A stretch of DNA of 64,000 bases, taken from positions 13,073 to 77,072 of the forward strand of contig JBEBXH010000017.1 in assembly GCA_040391785.1 (NCBI GenBank), in the 5' to 3' direction. Positions within the stretch are counted from its first letter, which is position 1; the number at the start of each line of letters is the position of its first letter. Source of the DNA: UBA5239 sp040391785 (lineage in GTDB: Bacteria; Verrucomicrobiota; Lentisphaeria; Victivallales; Victivallaceae). This document shows positions 9,286 to 17,731 of this stretch, one piece after another. Both the position numbers and the translations under genes were made by a program. Under the pieces are notes generated by a model, which saw nothing but the letters and a program-made list of their open reading frames with translations, had not been told where the DNA came from and did no database searches.

Positions 9286-10279
9286 GGATTTCCTCTTGTA
9301 TTTGAGCTGATATCTGATGATGACAGGGTTGGTAACGTCCGGGGATCAGTTCCGCCAGCATTTGTTTGGCGATTTCCTGATACGGATAATAAGCGGATGC
9401 CGTTTCGCGGGTAATCACATCTTCATAACAATTGCGGTCCGCCAGCACGATTTGAATATTCTCCGGCAGTCCGAAGTTTTCGTGCAGGCTCCGGCGGCTG
9501 TCGAAGTTCCGGATGATGGCATTATCGACAATCAAGGCGTCGAAATCGTGTTTTCCGAGCTCCCTGCGAATTTTTCCGATCTCATCTCCGGTGATGATTT
9601 CCTGAATTCCGGGCACATCGTATGACGTCAACCCCGGCAGCCTGGAAATCGCAATTCTCCGCCGGCCCCGTTTCTGCAGCAGCGCGGCCAATTGCAGGAG
9701 GCCGCCGGTCCTGCCGGTTTCCCATATCTGCCAGCGTTCCAGAAATGACTGCCTGGCGGAACCCTCGTGCCAGATCAACCCGACCCGGCAATTTTTTTCC
9801 AGCAACAGCGGAAAAACTTCCTTGAACCATTCACCGGCCAGGATGACCCGGCTGTTGGCGTCCAGATCCGCGAGCAAACCCCAGTTGATATCCTTCGGAT
9901 CGTTGGTCGCGGTCAGCGGCAGCGCCTCAACCTTGCAATTGCAGTTTGCGGCCGCCTGCAGCAGTCCGAACAGCATTTCGCTGTGGGTCCGGCGGCTGGA
10001 AATTCCGCTGGCCTTTTCGTAATCGGCACAGGGCAGAAGGTAAGTGACCGTCAAAGGCTTATCCAGCGCCGCGACAAAGGTCCCCTGCCCGCGAACCCGC
10101 CGAATCAGACCATCCGCCTCCAGCTCGCGCAGCGCACTCCGCAGCGTATCGCGCGCCACCCCGAACTCCCCGGCCATTTCCACTTCCCGGGGCAGCAGCA
10201 TCCCCGGCGGCAAAACGCCGTCGCGGATCTGTTCGCTCAAAGTTTCATAGAGTTCGCGGCTCTTTTTCGGAGTTCTCAT
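9272..10279 (-). CDS. GntR-type regulator with LacI-like sensor domain
   Basis: 335 residues from the ATG at 10279; a longer frame to 10318 is unlikely because it would run through the promoter and operator. Winged helix: ELYETLSEQIRDGVLPPG, MAGEFGVARDTLRSALRELE, DGLIRRVRGQGTFV. The C-terminal part (TVTYLLPCADYEK onward) resembles a sugar-binding sensor. It is the first gene of an operon with the GH36 enzyme, so a galactoside signal is a reasonable inference. A perfect inverted repeat overlaps the transcription start region, indicating autoregulation. Confidence 0.82.
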   Translation of the reverse strand: MRTPKKSRELYETLSEQIRDGVLPPGMLLPREVEMAGEFGVARDTLRSALRELEADGLIRRVRGQGTFVAALDKPLTVTYLLPCADYEKASGISSRRTHSEMLFGLLQAAANCNCKVEALPLTATNDPKDINWGLLADLDANSRVILAGEWFKEVFPLLLEKNCRVGLIWHEGSARQSFLERWQIWETGRTGGLLQLAALLQKRGRRRIAISRLPGLTSYDVPGIQEIITGDEIGKIRRELGKHDFDALIVDNAIIRNFDSRRSLHENFGLPENIQIVLADRNCYEDVITRETASAYYPYQEIAKQMLAELIPGRYQPCHHQISAQIQEEIHGKI

Positions 10280-10282
10280 AAC

Positions 10283-10306
10283 TATACCTGATAATTCACA
10301 GGTATA
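10283..10306. promoter_or_regulatory. Candidate operator TATACCTG-N8-CAGGTATA
   Basis: Perfect 8-bp inverted repeats separated by 8 bp lie between the -10 box (10307-10312) and the start codon (10279) of the GntR-type regulator. The placement would block transcription initiation or early elongation and fits autorepression. Confidence 0.65.
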
Positions 10307-10334
10307 ATTATATCCCAAAAAATCAAAAAGTCAA
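10307..10334 (-). promoter_or_regulatory. Promoter of the regulator/GH36 operon
   Basis: On the minus strand, TTGACT (10329-10334), a 16-bp spacer and perfect TATAAT (10307-10312). It directly abuts the inverted repeat at 10283-10306. Confidence 0.7.
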
Positions 10335-10364
10335 TCCCCGAAAATGAAATTATAAGGCTTCTTC

Positions 10365-10490
10365 GACATGATGGTCGGTATTACAATTTGTTTCGCCCTT
10401 CAGGCGACCCGCCTTCGCCAAGGCTACGGCGAGCCAAGCCAGCGCTATCCGCGCGCTGCACCGCGTCCGGGTAGCACCCGGCGGCATGTC
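10365..10490. other. GC-rich intergenic segment with small hairpins, no gene seen
   Basis: Between the AraC gene and the GH36 operon regulator lies a GC-rich block with short stem-loops, for example GCCTT-CGCC-AAGGC near 10411 and CCGGG-TAGCA-CCCGG near 10468. No convincing open frame or RNA family was recognised. It could be a dispersed intergenic repeat or a terminator region of the AraC gene. Confidence 0.35.
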
Positions 10491-10495
10491 TATTT

Positions 10496-10530
10496 TTCTT
10501 AATTATTCTTTCTTAATTCTTAATTCTTAA
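10496..10530. repeat. Heptanucleotide tandem repeat, TTCTTAA type
   Basis: Five consecutive 7-bp units, four of them TTCTTAA and the second degenerate; the last three (10510-10530) are perfect. The array overlaps the stop codon of the AraC-type gene, so its last residues (RIKN-stop) are encoded by repeat units. Confidence 0.8.
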
Positions 10531-11382
10531 TTGCTTGCGCAGCAAGCTCCTGTATCTGGCGGGGGTTATGCCGTGGCGGAGCCGGAAATGTTTGATCATA
10601 TAGTTGCTGTCGCAAAAACCGCACTGCAAAGCGATTTCGGCGATGGGCAAAACGGTTTCTTCCAGCAATCCGCGGGCTTTTTCCAGACGCAGATTGATCA
10701 GGTAGGACAATGGCGAGGTGCCGGTGGCCTCACGGAATTTCTTGGTGTAGTGCGAAACGCTCATCGCCGCGTTTTTCGCCAGATATGCCAGCGGCAGCGG
10801 CTTCTCCGGCGATTTCTCCATCAACCGGATCGTTTCGAGGATGCCGCTCGCGGCTTCCACCGAGGCCTGATGCGTCGTGGGGTCGACCCGTCCGACAATC
10901 AACAGAAACTCGATCATCGCGGCCCTCGCATAAAACTTGAATCCCGGCTTGCACAGCGAACATTCCTGAATGATTTTTTTCAGACAGTTTTCCGCCGCTT
11001 CGCGGTCGTTCAAGGGCAAATGCACCTTGTCCGTACTGCGTTCGAACAGCGTCTGCCATGAACGAATCTCCTGCATCCCTGCCAGCTCGGCGGCCACGAA
11101 TTCGCGGGTCAGCCCGATGTTGTAAATCGCCAGATTGCGGCCATTCTCATAGCCGTGCAATTCATCCTGCATGACCGAAAACACATCCCCCTGAATCAGC
11201 CCGTACGTCTGCCGGACGCCCCGGCTGACGATATTATGCACCGCATACCCCTGCGCCACAAACACGATTTCGAGGAAATCATGATTATGCTCGGCGATTT
11301 CGGCCTGCTGCCGGCCGTACTGTACCCACAGCGGCAGGTCCGGTATTCTGAAAAATTCATCTCTGGAATATGTCTTCATCAT
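10513..11382 (-). CDS. AraC-family transcription regulator
   Basis: 289 residues. The N-terminal half looks like a cupin ligand-binding domain (EIAEHNHDFLEIVFVAQG). The C-terminal ~100 residues carry the two AraC helix-turn-helix motifs: MSVSHYTKKFREATGTSPLS and IAEIALQCGFCDSNYMIKHF, followed by RLRHGITPARYR. These proteins usually activate sugar-use genes. It is divergent from the ADP-ribosylglycohydrolase-fold gene at 11487, its most likely target. Two Met codons (11382 and 11379) are equally possible starts. The 3' end lies in a 7-bp repeat array. Confidence 0.88.
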   Translation of the reverse strand: MMKTYSRDEFFRIPDLPLWVQYGRQQAEIAEHNHDFLEIVFVAQGYAVHNIVSRGVRQTYGLIQGDVFSVMQDELHGYENGRNLAIYNIGLTREFVAAELAGMQEIRSWQTLFERSTDKVHLPLNDREAAENCLKKIIQECSLCKPGFKFYARAAMIEFLLIVGRVDPTTHQASVEAASGILETIRLMEKSPEKPLPLAYLAKNAAMSVSHYTKKFREATGTSPLSYLINLRLEKARGLLEETVLPIAEIALQCGFCDSNYMIKHFRLRHGITPARYRSLLRKQLRIKN

Positions 11383-11486
11383 AAAAAGCGGATCGTTCTA
11401 TTTTTCCATGCGTTTGTTATATGCAAAAAATCCGATTGACATTATAATAAGATATAACACGAAACTCGAAATACAAAGGAGTTCGC

Positions 11487-13007
11487 ATGAATATCAACGC
11501 AAAAGAGTATCACGACAAAGTACGCGGCTGCTGGATCGGCAAGAACATCGGCGGCACCATCGGCACCCCCATGGAGGGCAGAATCGAAACCAACAACGTG
11601 GATTTTTACACCCACGACCTGAACGGCACCCCGCTGCCGAACGACGACCTGGACCTGCAGCTGGTCTGGCTCACCGCCGCCGAATACCACGGCATCTACC
11701 GCCTGACGCCCCAGCTCCTCAGCGAATACTGGCTTTACAATATCATCGGCCCGTGGAACGAATACAGCGTCTGCCGTTTCAACATCGCCAAAGGACTTTA
11801 TGCGCCGCTCTCCGGCTCCACGGACAACGATGCCTGGAAGAACAGCAACGGCGCCTGGATCCGCTCGGAAATCTGGGCCTGCACCTTCCCCGGCTGCCCC
11901 GACGAAGCGATCCGCTTCGCCTACATGGACGCCTGCCAGGACCATTGCGGCGACGGCATTTACGCGGAAATGTTCACCTGTGCATTGGAGTCCGCCGCCT
12001 TCGTGGTCAACGACCTCCGCACGCTGATCGAAATCGGCCTCAGCAAAATCCCGGCCGACTGCCGTGTGGCCCGCAGTGTCAAGCTCGCCTGCAGCTGCTA
12101 CGACGGTGGCGACGACTGGCTCACCGCCCGCAACAAAATCGTCGAAGACAGCAGCGACCTCGGCTGGTTCCAGGCCCCGGCCAACGTGGCGTTTGCGGTA
12201 GTCGGACTGCTTTACGGCGAAGGCGATTTCGGCAAATCCCTCTGCCGCGCCGTCAACTGCGGCGACGATACCGACTGTACCGCCGCCACCGTCGGCTCCA
12301 TCCTCGGCATCATGTACGGCGCGTCCAATATCCCCGAAAAATGGATCACACCGATCGGCGACAGCATCAAAAATATCGCCATCAATATTTTCGGCCGCCC
12401 GCAGATGGGGCATTTCCCGAAAAACATCACCGACCTGACCGACCGCGTCATCAAACTGGCGAACTCCGCCCGGAACGAAAATCCCACGCTTTTCGCCTTG
12501 AGTGACGGCCAAACCGAACTCCCCGCGGACTACCTGGCCACCCTCCACTCACAGGATGCCGCCGCCAAAATCTGGGCCTACTCGCCCTACCAGCTCTCGT
12601 TCAGCGTGCCGTACGGCGAGATCGTGATCGACTACGAAAACGGGGTCAATATCGCCACCGGCGAGGAGAAAAAGATCAGCGTCGGCATCTGTAATTATCT
12701 GGGCAATCAGGACGAGGTTTATTTCACCTGGCACTGGCCCGAGGGCTGGACCGCCACTCCGGCAAACTGCAGCGTCATGGTCAAGCTGAGCTGGGACGCC
12801 CGAGTCGAGCAAACGGTTCAGGCGGGGCCCTTTGCCAGCAGTATCATTTACGTTCTGCTGGAAGTGCGTGTTTCGGGGCGGCTCAACCCGATTATACTGC
12901 AGGTGCCGTTTCAACAGGCCGGCAGCGTGGCTTATCTCAAGAGAGGCAAACCGTGCATCAAATCTTCCTTTGACATCGAGCGTAACTGGGCGAGAATCAA
13001 AGCTTAG
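11487..13007 (+). CDS. ADP-ribosylglycohydrolase-fold protein with C-terminal beta domain
   Basis: 506 residues. Residues about 1-320 match the ADP-ribosylglycohydrolase (DraG/ARH) fold: YHDKVRGCWIGKNIGGTIGT at the start, NDDLDLQLVWL for the first metal-ligand motif, and NCGDDTDCTAATVGSILG for the second. The remaining ~150 residues look like an Ig-like beta domain. Family members hydrolyse N- or O-glycosidic bonds to ADP-ribose or related nucleosides, but large versions in glycan-degrading bacteria may act on other glycosides; the real substrate cannot be read here. No signal peptide. AAAGGAG precedes the ATG. The end overlaps the convergent amidohydrolase gene by 11 bases. Confidence 0.75.
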   Translation: MNINAKEYHDKVRGCWIGKNIGGTIGTPMEGRIETNNVDFYTHDLNGTPLPNDDLDLQLVWLTAAEYHGIYRLTPQLLSEYWLYNIIGPWNEYSVCRFNIAKGLYAPLSGSTDNDAWKNSNGAWIRSEIWACTFPGCPDEAIRFAYMDACQDHCGDGIYAEMFTCALESAAFVVNDLRTLIEIGLSKIPADCRVARSVKLACSCYDGGDDWLTARNKIVEDSSDLGWFQAPANVAFAVVGLLYGEGDFGKSLCRAVNCGDDTDCTAATVGSILGIMYGASNIPEKWITPIGDSIKNIAINIFGRPQMGHFPKNITDLTDRVIKLANSARNENPTLFALSDGQTELPADYLATLHSQDAAAKIWAYSPYQLSFSVPYGEIVIDYENGVNIATGEEKKISVGICNYLGNQDEVYFTWHWPEGWTATPANCSVMVKLSWDARVEQTVQAGPFASSIIYVLLEVRVSGRLNPIILQVPFQQAGSVAYLKRGKPCIKSSFDIERNWARIKA

Positions 13008-13854
13008 TAAAAACGCGCTTGGCGTTTTCGTAGAAGATCTGTTCGTGATATTTTTCCGGGGTCAGGCGTTTGATGAGCTCGATATAGGTATCGATCCGGA
13101 CCAGCGGCCAATCCGTGCCGAACATGAATTTGCCGTAGTCCGAGAGATAAGCCATCCACGTTTGCAAATGCTCAGTGTAGCCCTTGTAATCCCGGAAAAA
13201 ATCATCGACCGTGAAATCACCGGCGGCCAGACCGGAGAGGTCGATGAATACATTCGGATTTTTGATCGCTACTTCTGTGGCGTCGACGATCCACGGGTTG
13301 CCGTAATGCGCCATCACGAAACGAACCTGCGGAAACGCCATCGCCAGCTCGTCCACGGTCAGCGGATGCGAGTATTTGACCAGCCCCCAGTTGCCGGCGG
13401 TGTCGCCGGTGTGCAGAACCACCGGCACATCATATTTCTGCGCCAGCTCATAAAACGGGAAATGCATCGGGTCAGCCGGGTAAACATGGTTGTAGCCGGT
13501 ATACATCTTGATGCCAACGCATTGCGGGGTCCGCAAATGCTGCTCGAACTCCGCCAGCGATTTCCCGAGGTCGCATTCCGGTATGGCCGAACTGTTGACC
13601 CCGCAGCAATAAGCGATGAAATCCGGCTGGTTATAATGCTCCACGTCGAAGTCGCCGCCAAGGTCCGGGGTCTGCGGCGCGCAAATGCCGGAGCGCTCTT
13701 CGCCGCGGGTCCCCATGGCAATGGCTTTTTCCACGTGATTGTCGGCAAAAGCCTTGGCCAGAAATTCAACGCTGTTGACCTGTCCGGACTCCTCGGCGGT
13801 ATGGCTGAAGCCCGGGTTTTTGCAAAAATGTATATGGGTGTCGATAATCTTCAT
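12997..13854 (-). CDS. Amidohydrolase-family (amidohydrolase 2) TIM-barrel protein
   Basis: 285 residues. It begins MKIIDTHIHFCKNPGF, with the HxH metal motif of amidohydrolase-2 proteins at residues 6-8. Further motifs are YDVPVVLHTGDTAG (His), FVMAHYGNPWI (His) and KFMFGTDWPLVRIDTY (Asp near the end), the expected metal ligands. Family members hydrolyse or decarboxylate small cyclic substrates; the substrate is unknown. The start overlaps the recX stop by four bases (ATGA), so it is translationally coupled to recX at the end of the operon from 16752. Confidence 0.78.
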   Translation of the reverse strand: MKIIDTHIHFCKNPGFSHTAEESGQVNSVEFLAKAFADNHVEKAIAMGTRGEERSGICAPQTPDLGGDFDVEHYNQPDFIAYCCGVNSSAIPECDLGKSLAEFEQHLRTPQCVGIKMYTGYNHVYPADPMHFPFYELAQKYDVPVVLHTGDTAGNWGLVKYSHPLTVDELAMAFPQVRFVMAHYGNPWIVDATEVAIKNPNVFIDLSGLAAGDFTVDDFFRDYKGYTEHLQTWMAYLSDYGKFMFGTDWPLVRIDTYIELIKRLTPEKYHEQIFYENAKRVFTKL

Positions 13855-14321
13855 TCAAAATTCTCCATCTTTTCTAATGCTTTGCGAACCGCTTCGCCAT
13901 TGAACCCGCGCGAGACCAGGAAGCGGTACGCTTTTTCGCGGCGCTTGCGTAAATCCTGTTCGCGCATCAGGGTCGGCATTTTCCGCTCCAGCGCCTCGGC
14001 CGCGCGCTCTTCCGGCGGCGATTCCTCGTCCAGCGTCGAGAGTTTTTCCGCGATCATGTCGGCGGGCAGCCCTTTGCTGCGCAACTTCATTTTTATCTTG
14101 AAATCGCCATGACCGCGCGAGGCGAGCTCATTGGCGTAATCTTCCACCATCTGGTTGTCATTCAGATACCCCTTTTTCTCGCACTCCTTGATTACGGCCA
14201 GCACGGCGGGGTAACGGAACTCGCGGGCCATCAATTTGTCGATCAACTCCCGGCGCGAATGTGCCCGCCGGCCCAATATCCGGATGGCGCTCTTCATCAC
14301 CTGAAGTTCTTCGTCGGTCAT
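13851..14321 (-). CDS. recX: Regulatory protein RecX
   Basis: 156 residues from the ATG at 14321, which overlaps the recO stop as ATGA and has ACGGAG upstream; the longer frame to 14360 is not supported. The sequence has RecX features: SAIRILGRRAHSRRELIDKL, then YLNDNQMVEDYANELASRGH, and a C-terminal AYRFLVSRGFNGEAVRKAL. RecX binds RecA filaments and limits RecA activity. It is normally linked to recA, so pairing with recO is notable and suggests coordinated control of recombinational repair. Confidence 0.78.
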   Translation of the reverse strand: MTDEELQVMKSAIRILGRRAHSRRELIDKLMAREFRYPAVLAVIKECEKKGYLNDNQMVEDYANELASRGHGDFKIKMKLRSKGLPADMIAEKLSTLDEESPPEERAAEALERKMPTLMREQDLRKRREKAYRFLVSRGFNGEAVRKALEKMENFE

Positions 14322-14968
14322 CCGTGCAACTCCGTTTTGTTGATGATAATGTCGGCCCATTTATTCATCTGCACCCAGAAACGTCCGGTATTGACGGGGG
14401 GCTCGTCCAGCCCCTGGGCGGCGGCGAGGATGTGGTCCATCAGGTCGTGTTTCTCCACGTTGACGTCCGGATCGGGGTCGAGATTTTCCGGCAACAGGCC
14501 GTTTTCGCTCAAAATCACCAGTTTCATCATGGCGGCGCAGCGGGCGCGCTTGGCGGCGGCATTTGGATCGTCGGCCGCGATCTGACTCAGCATTCCGAGA
14601 ATATTCAGCGCCGCGTCAAACGTTTCCGGGCACGGCAGTTCCGGCTTGGCCGACTTCAAAATCAGCTCGCCGAGCTCGGAGGCCAGCAGGAAATTATCCG
14701 GCACCGCGGCCAGTTCTTCACCACAGCTGGCGATGATTTCCGCCTGCCGCAGATTGTGCAGCGTCGACTGGGGGCTGACCGCGTATTCCACCTGAATCTC
14801 GCGGAAAAGATCCGCCACCGGAAACTTCTTCTTGCTGAATGCCAGTTCGCCCTTCACCACCAGGTCGAGCCGTCCATTCTCCGGGGTGACCCCGGCGATG
14901 ATCAAACTGGTTTCGCGGTACGGGCTTTTTCTCAGGATCAATAATTCGGTAGTCAGTAATTCACTCAT
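14318..14968 (-). CDS. recO: DNA repair protein RecO
   Basis: 216 residues. The N-terminal OB-fold signature is visible (TTELLILRKSPYRETSLIIA, GRLDLVVKGELAFSKKKFPV), followed by the helical part (LRQAEIIASCGEEL, FLLASELGELIL). RecO works with RecF and RecR to load RecA on SSB-coated DNA. The start at 14968 overlaps the stop of the O-antigen-ligase-like gene as ATGA, and its own stop overlaps the recX start in the same way. The C-terminal zinc cysteines typical of many RecO proteins are not evident. Confidence 0.75.
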   Translation of the reverse strand: MSELLTTELLILRKSPYRETSLIIAGVTPENGRLDLVVKGELAFSKKKFPVADLFREIQVEYAVSPQSTLHNLRQAEIIASCGEELAAVPDNFLLASELGELILKSAKPELPCPETFDAALNILGMLSQIAADDPNAAAKRARCAAMMKLVILSENGLLPENLDPDPDVNVEKHDLMDHILAAAQGLDEPPVNTGRFWVQMNKWADIIINKTELHG

Positions 14969-16752
14969 TTCGGCGACCATGGTTGTTGATAATCTTCGTT
15001 TCGGGGAAAAAGTTCGCGGGCGCGCTGGAGGTATTTTTCCGCGTCCGCCTCTCGATGCGTCATCCGGTACACCCGGTGCAAACGGTGGTTGATCGACGCC
15101 CGCTGCGGCGAAAGCTCCAGCGCCTTCAGGTAATACCGCTCGGCCGCGTCATACAGTCCGCGGCCGAACATAAAGTCACCGGCCACCTGCCATGGGAACG
15201 GCGAATACGGGCGCAGCTTCACCACTTTGTCCAGAGCCACATTTACCTGATCGGGAGTGACCCGGTAGAATTCGCCGGGCTTCTTCCCCTGCGGCGAAGC
15301 CAGCTCGCTCAGTTCCGCAAACGCTTTTTCGCCCTGCACCATTTGATAACTGTTAACGGCGCCGGCCAGGGCCAGCCACAGCGCCACCACCATAAATATC
15401 CCCTGCAGGACATACCGGTTGATTTTCGGCGCGGCACGTTCTTTATCGTCATCATCCGTCAGCAAAATGACATGGAGTCCAACCAGGTAACACATCACCG
15501 CCGGCACCTGCATATTGGTGTCCACCTGCGAATGCATGGTACCGCCAATGATCCCGAGCAGAACCCAACTGTCAATGTTGGAGAAAAAGCGTTCCGTCGA
15601 ACGGCGCACCTTGCGCCAGCCCTCCCACAGCGGATAAAGCAGCGTCGCCAGGCAAACCAGCCCGCCGAAAATACCGCACTGTCCCAGATAACCCGCCAGC
15701 ATGGAATGCGGATCGTGCGGAGCCTCGGCACTCGGGTAGTTCTTGATAATCATATAATCGTGAAAGAAATCACCCCAGCCGGTACCAAACAGCGGATTTT
15801 TCGCAAAAATCTCCAACGTCGCAATCTGGTAGTCCAGCCTTGCCGAAAGCGAATGGAATCCGCGCCCCATCTTCCAGATAAAGATCCCTCCTCCGACCAG
15901 CCCCAGCAGCATCACCGCCACGATACCGAGCCGGATTTTCCAATTCACCGGCGAAATCAGCACCAGCAGAATCACCGCCCCCATGGCACAGGCAAACGCC
16001 GCCCGGCTCTGCGTCATGCCAAACGGTATCAGCATGAGCAGTATCCCCAGTACCAGGAATACCGCCCGGCCCCCGCTCTTCGGCTCGATTCGCTCCCCGA
16101 GCTTCCAGCACAACCAGAACAGCACGGGCAGCATCATCAGCAGAAATCCGGCCAGATTATTACATGAACTCAGCGTCGCGTAAATACGGCTGTCGTAAAC
16201 CCGGGCTTTCATATCCCTGGACATGGCGATTCCGGTATCAATCTCCTGCTGCTCCATGAACCGCCGGGTTTCCTCGAAACTCACCAGCCGCTGCTCCCAG
16301 CCCATCAGCGCCACCAGCGCCGCCGTCCCCAACATGATGAACAGGAATTTTTTCCGGAACGCGGGCCGGTTCGAGAGCATCAGGTACACCGACGCTGCGT
16401 AAGCGCCGATCCCCAGCCCATGCGGAATCTGCATCAAAACAAAATCTTTGGTCCCGGCGTTAATCGCCCCGATGTATCCGACCAGCCCCAGCAGCATCCA
16501 CAACCCGGCGGCCACAAACGCCTTGAACTGTTTCTCCGGGCGCGGCCGGAACCCGATCAGCGCCAGCATCAGCACCACGCCGCTGAACAGCGGAAACATC
16601 GTCACCGGCCAGGTGATGATCAGCCATGAGAACAAATCCGCCGGAAACAGCGCGGTCGTTTCGGGAATCCCCACCAGCGAACCGAATTTCAACGGGGTGA
16701 TTACAGTCATGACGACGATGGCCGCCATGGCGATTTTTTCCAATACCTTCAA
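14965..16752 (-). CDS. O-antigen ligase/polymerase-like membrane protein with C-terminal TPR
   Basis: 595 residues with about ten or more hydrophobic segments, for example FMVVALWLALAGAV and AVFLVLGILLMLIPFGM. The central loop carries GTGWGDFFHDYMI and PHDPHSMLAGYLGQCG, resembling the Wzy_C/O-antigen ligase motif with a key His. The last ~100 residues contain TPR-like helices (AAERYYLKALELSPQRASIN). It probably joins surface glycans to a carrier at the periplasmic face. The in-frame start is a TTG at 16752, directly in a 7-bp repeat array; a stop lies just upstream, and the first in-frame ATG is at 16728, so the true start is uncertain. Downstream recO, recX and the amidohydrolase are coupled. 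Confidence 0.75.
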   Translation of the reverse strand: MKVLEKIAMAAIVVMTVITPLKFGSLVGIPETTALFPADLFSWLIITWPVTMFPLFSGVVLMLALIGFRPRPEKQFKAFVAAGLWMLLGLVGYIGAINAGTKDFVLMQIPHGLGIGAYAASVYLMLSNRPAFRKKFLFIMLGTAALVALMGWEQRLVSFEETRRFMEQQEIDTGIAMSRDMKARVYDSRIYATLSSCNNLAGFLLMMLPVLFWLCWKLGERIEPKSGGRAVFLVLGILLMLIPFGMTQSRAAFACAMGAVILLVLISPVNWKIRLGIVAVMLLGLVGGGIFIWKMGRGFHSLSARLDYQIATLEIFAKNPLFGTGWGDFFHDYMIIKNYPSAEAPHDPHSMLAGYLGQCGIFGGLVCLATLLYPLWEGWRKVRRSTERFFSNIDSWVLLGIIGGTMHSQVDTNMQVPAVMCYLVGLHVILLTDDDDKERAAPKINRYVLQGIFMVVALWLALAGAVNSYQMVQGEKAFAELSELASPQGKKPGEFYRVTPDQVNVALDKVVKLRPYSPFPWQVAGDFMFGRGLYDAAERYYLKALELSPQRASINHRLHRVYRMTHREADAEKYLQRARELFPRNEDYQQPWSPK

Positions 16753-16791
16753 TTTTCAATTTTCCATTTTCAATTTTCCATTTTCAATTTA
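16750..16791. repeat. Heptanucleotide tandem repeat (six units) at the start of the O-antigen-ligase-like gene
   Basis: Six contiguous 7-bp units of the form C(A/C)ATTTT, three reading CAATTTT, two CCATTTT and a last CAATTTA. The first unit contains the TTG start codon and the others occupy the ribosome-binding region of the gene at 14965-16752. A change in unit number would alter the translation-initiation context. Confidence 0.85.
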
Positions 16792-16909
16792 AATATAACT
16801 TTGAATCACGTCAAAGCAACCGATTAAACTAAAATTTACCGTATCTCAAACTTGCATTTACCGATATCGGCGTTAATTTTATTACAGAAACCAGGAGAGA
16901 TTAATTGCT

Positions 16910-17731
16910 ATGTATCGATTAATATTATTTTTATTTTTGACCGTTCCGGCACTGAATCTGCCGGCTGACGATATCGTGACCATGTACCGCAGCGGTAACT
17001 ACAAGGCTGTGGTCGACAGTTTCAACCGCCTGTCCGCTGCCCCCTCCGCGGAACGCAACAAAACGGCGCATTTCGCCGTACTCTCGTTCGGTAAACTGAA
17101 GAATTATCCGCAAGCTCTGGCACTGTCCGAAAAAATGATCGCCGAAAACAAAGACAACAAAGCCTGGGAATGCCGTTTCAAGCTTCACCAGATGAAAGCC
17201 CTGGGGCAGCTCGGCCGCCAGCAGGAAGCGCTGAAGATTATTCCCGATGCCGATGCGGTTCCACCTGCGTTCACCGGCGAATTCTACTGTCTGCAGGGCG
17301 AACTGCTGGAGCTTGACGATCAGTGGCGCAAAGCCGTCGAGGCCTATGACCACGGCGCCCAGGCCAGCAATAATTTCGCGGGCCGCGCCAAACTGATGCT
17401 CGGCAAAGCCTACGAGAAAAACGGTTTTCCGCTCCCCGCCCTCGAAGCGTATCTGCAGATGTTTTCCATGCTGAATGCGACCACCGCGGACCGGCTGGAA
17501 GCCCTCAGCGGAGCCCTTCGTATGCTCGATAAAGTCGACCGCAACCGCGAAGAAGTCCAGGACGTACTGCTCATCCTCCCCGCCGAACTGAAAGTGGCCG
17601 AAGCCGGCAAGGCATTCAAGGCCGGCAACAAAGCCGGTGCCGCCAAAATGCTCGATGAGATCGCCGGCAATACTTCATTGCCGTTGTCTTTGCGTGATTT
17701 CACCGGAACAATGCGGAGGGGCTATGAATAA
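16910..17731 (+). CDS. Exported tetratricopeptide-like repeat protein
   Basis: 273 residues. A signal peptide is apparent (MYRLILFLFLTVPALNLPAD). The mature part is helical with TPR-like pairs: SGNYKAVVDSFNRL, KNYPQALALSEKMIAENKDN, GRQQEALKIIPDAD, DQWRKAVEAYDHGAQASNNF and GFPLPALEAYLQM. TPR proteins act as protein-interaction scaffolds, here in the periplasm or at the outer membrane. It overlaps the LOG-family gene (start 17724) by eight bases, so they are cotranscribed. No specific partner can be named. Confidence 0.7.
   Translation: MYRLILFLFLTVPALNLPADDIVTMYRSGNYKAVVDSFNRLSAAPSAERNKTAHFAVLSFGKLKNYPQALALSEKMIAENKDNKAWECRFKLHQMKALGQLGRQQEALKIIPDADAVPPAFTGEFYCLQGELLELDDQWRKAVEAYDHGAQASNNFAGRAKLMLGKAYEKNGFPLPALEAYLQMFSMLNATTADRLEALSGALRMLDKVDRNREEVQDVLLILPAELKVAEAGKAFKAGNKAGAAKMLDEIAGNTSLPLSLRDFTGTMRRGYE

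Noticed and set aside
10365..10490. Possible small RNA or riboswitch in the GC-rich gap
   Set aside because: Only short stem-loops are visible and no known RNA architecture could be matched.
11408..12548. Long open frames overlapping the ADP-ribosylglycohydrolase-fold gene on both strands
   Set aside because: They are Arg- or Pro-rich shadow frames of a GC-rich gene with clear family motifs in the true frame.
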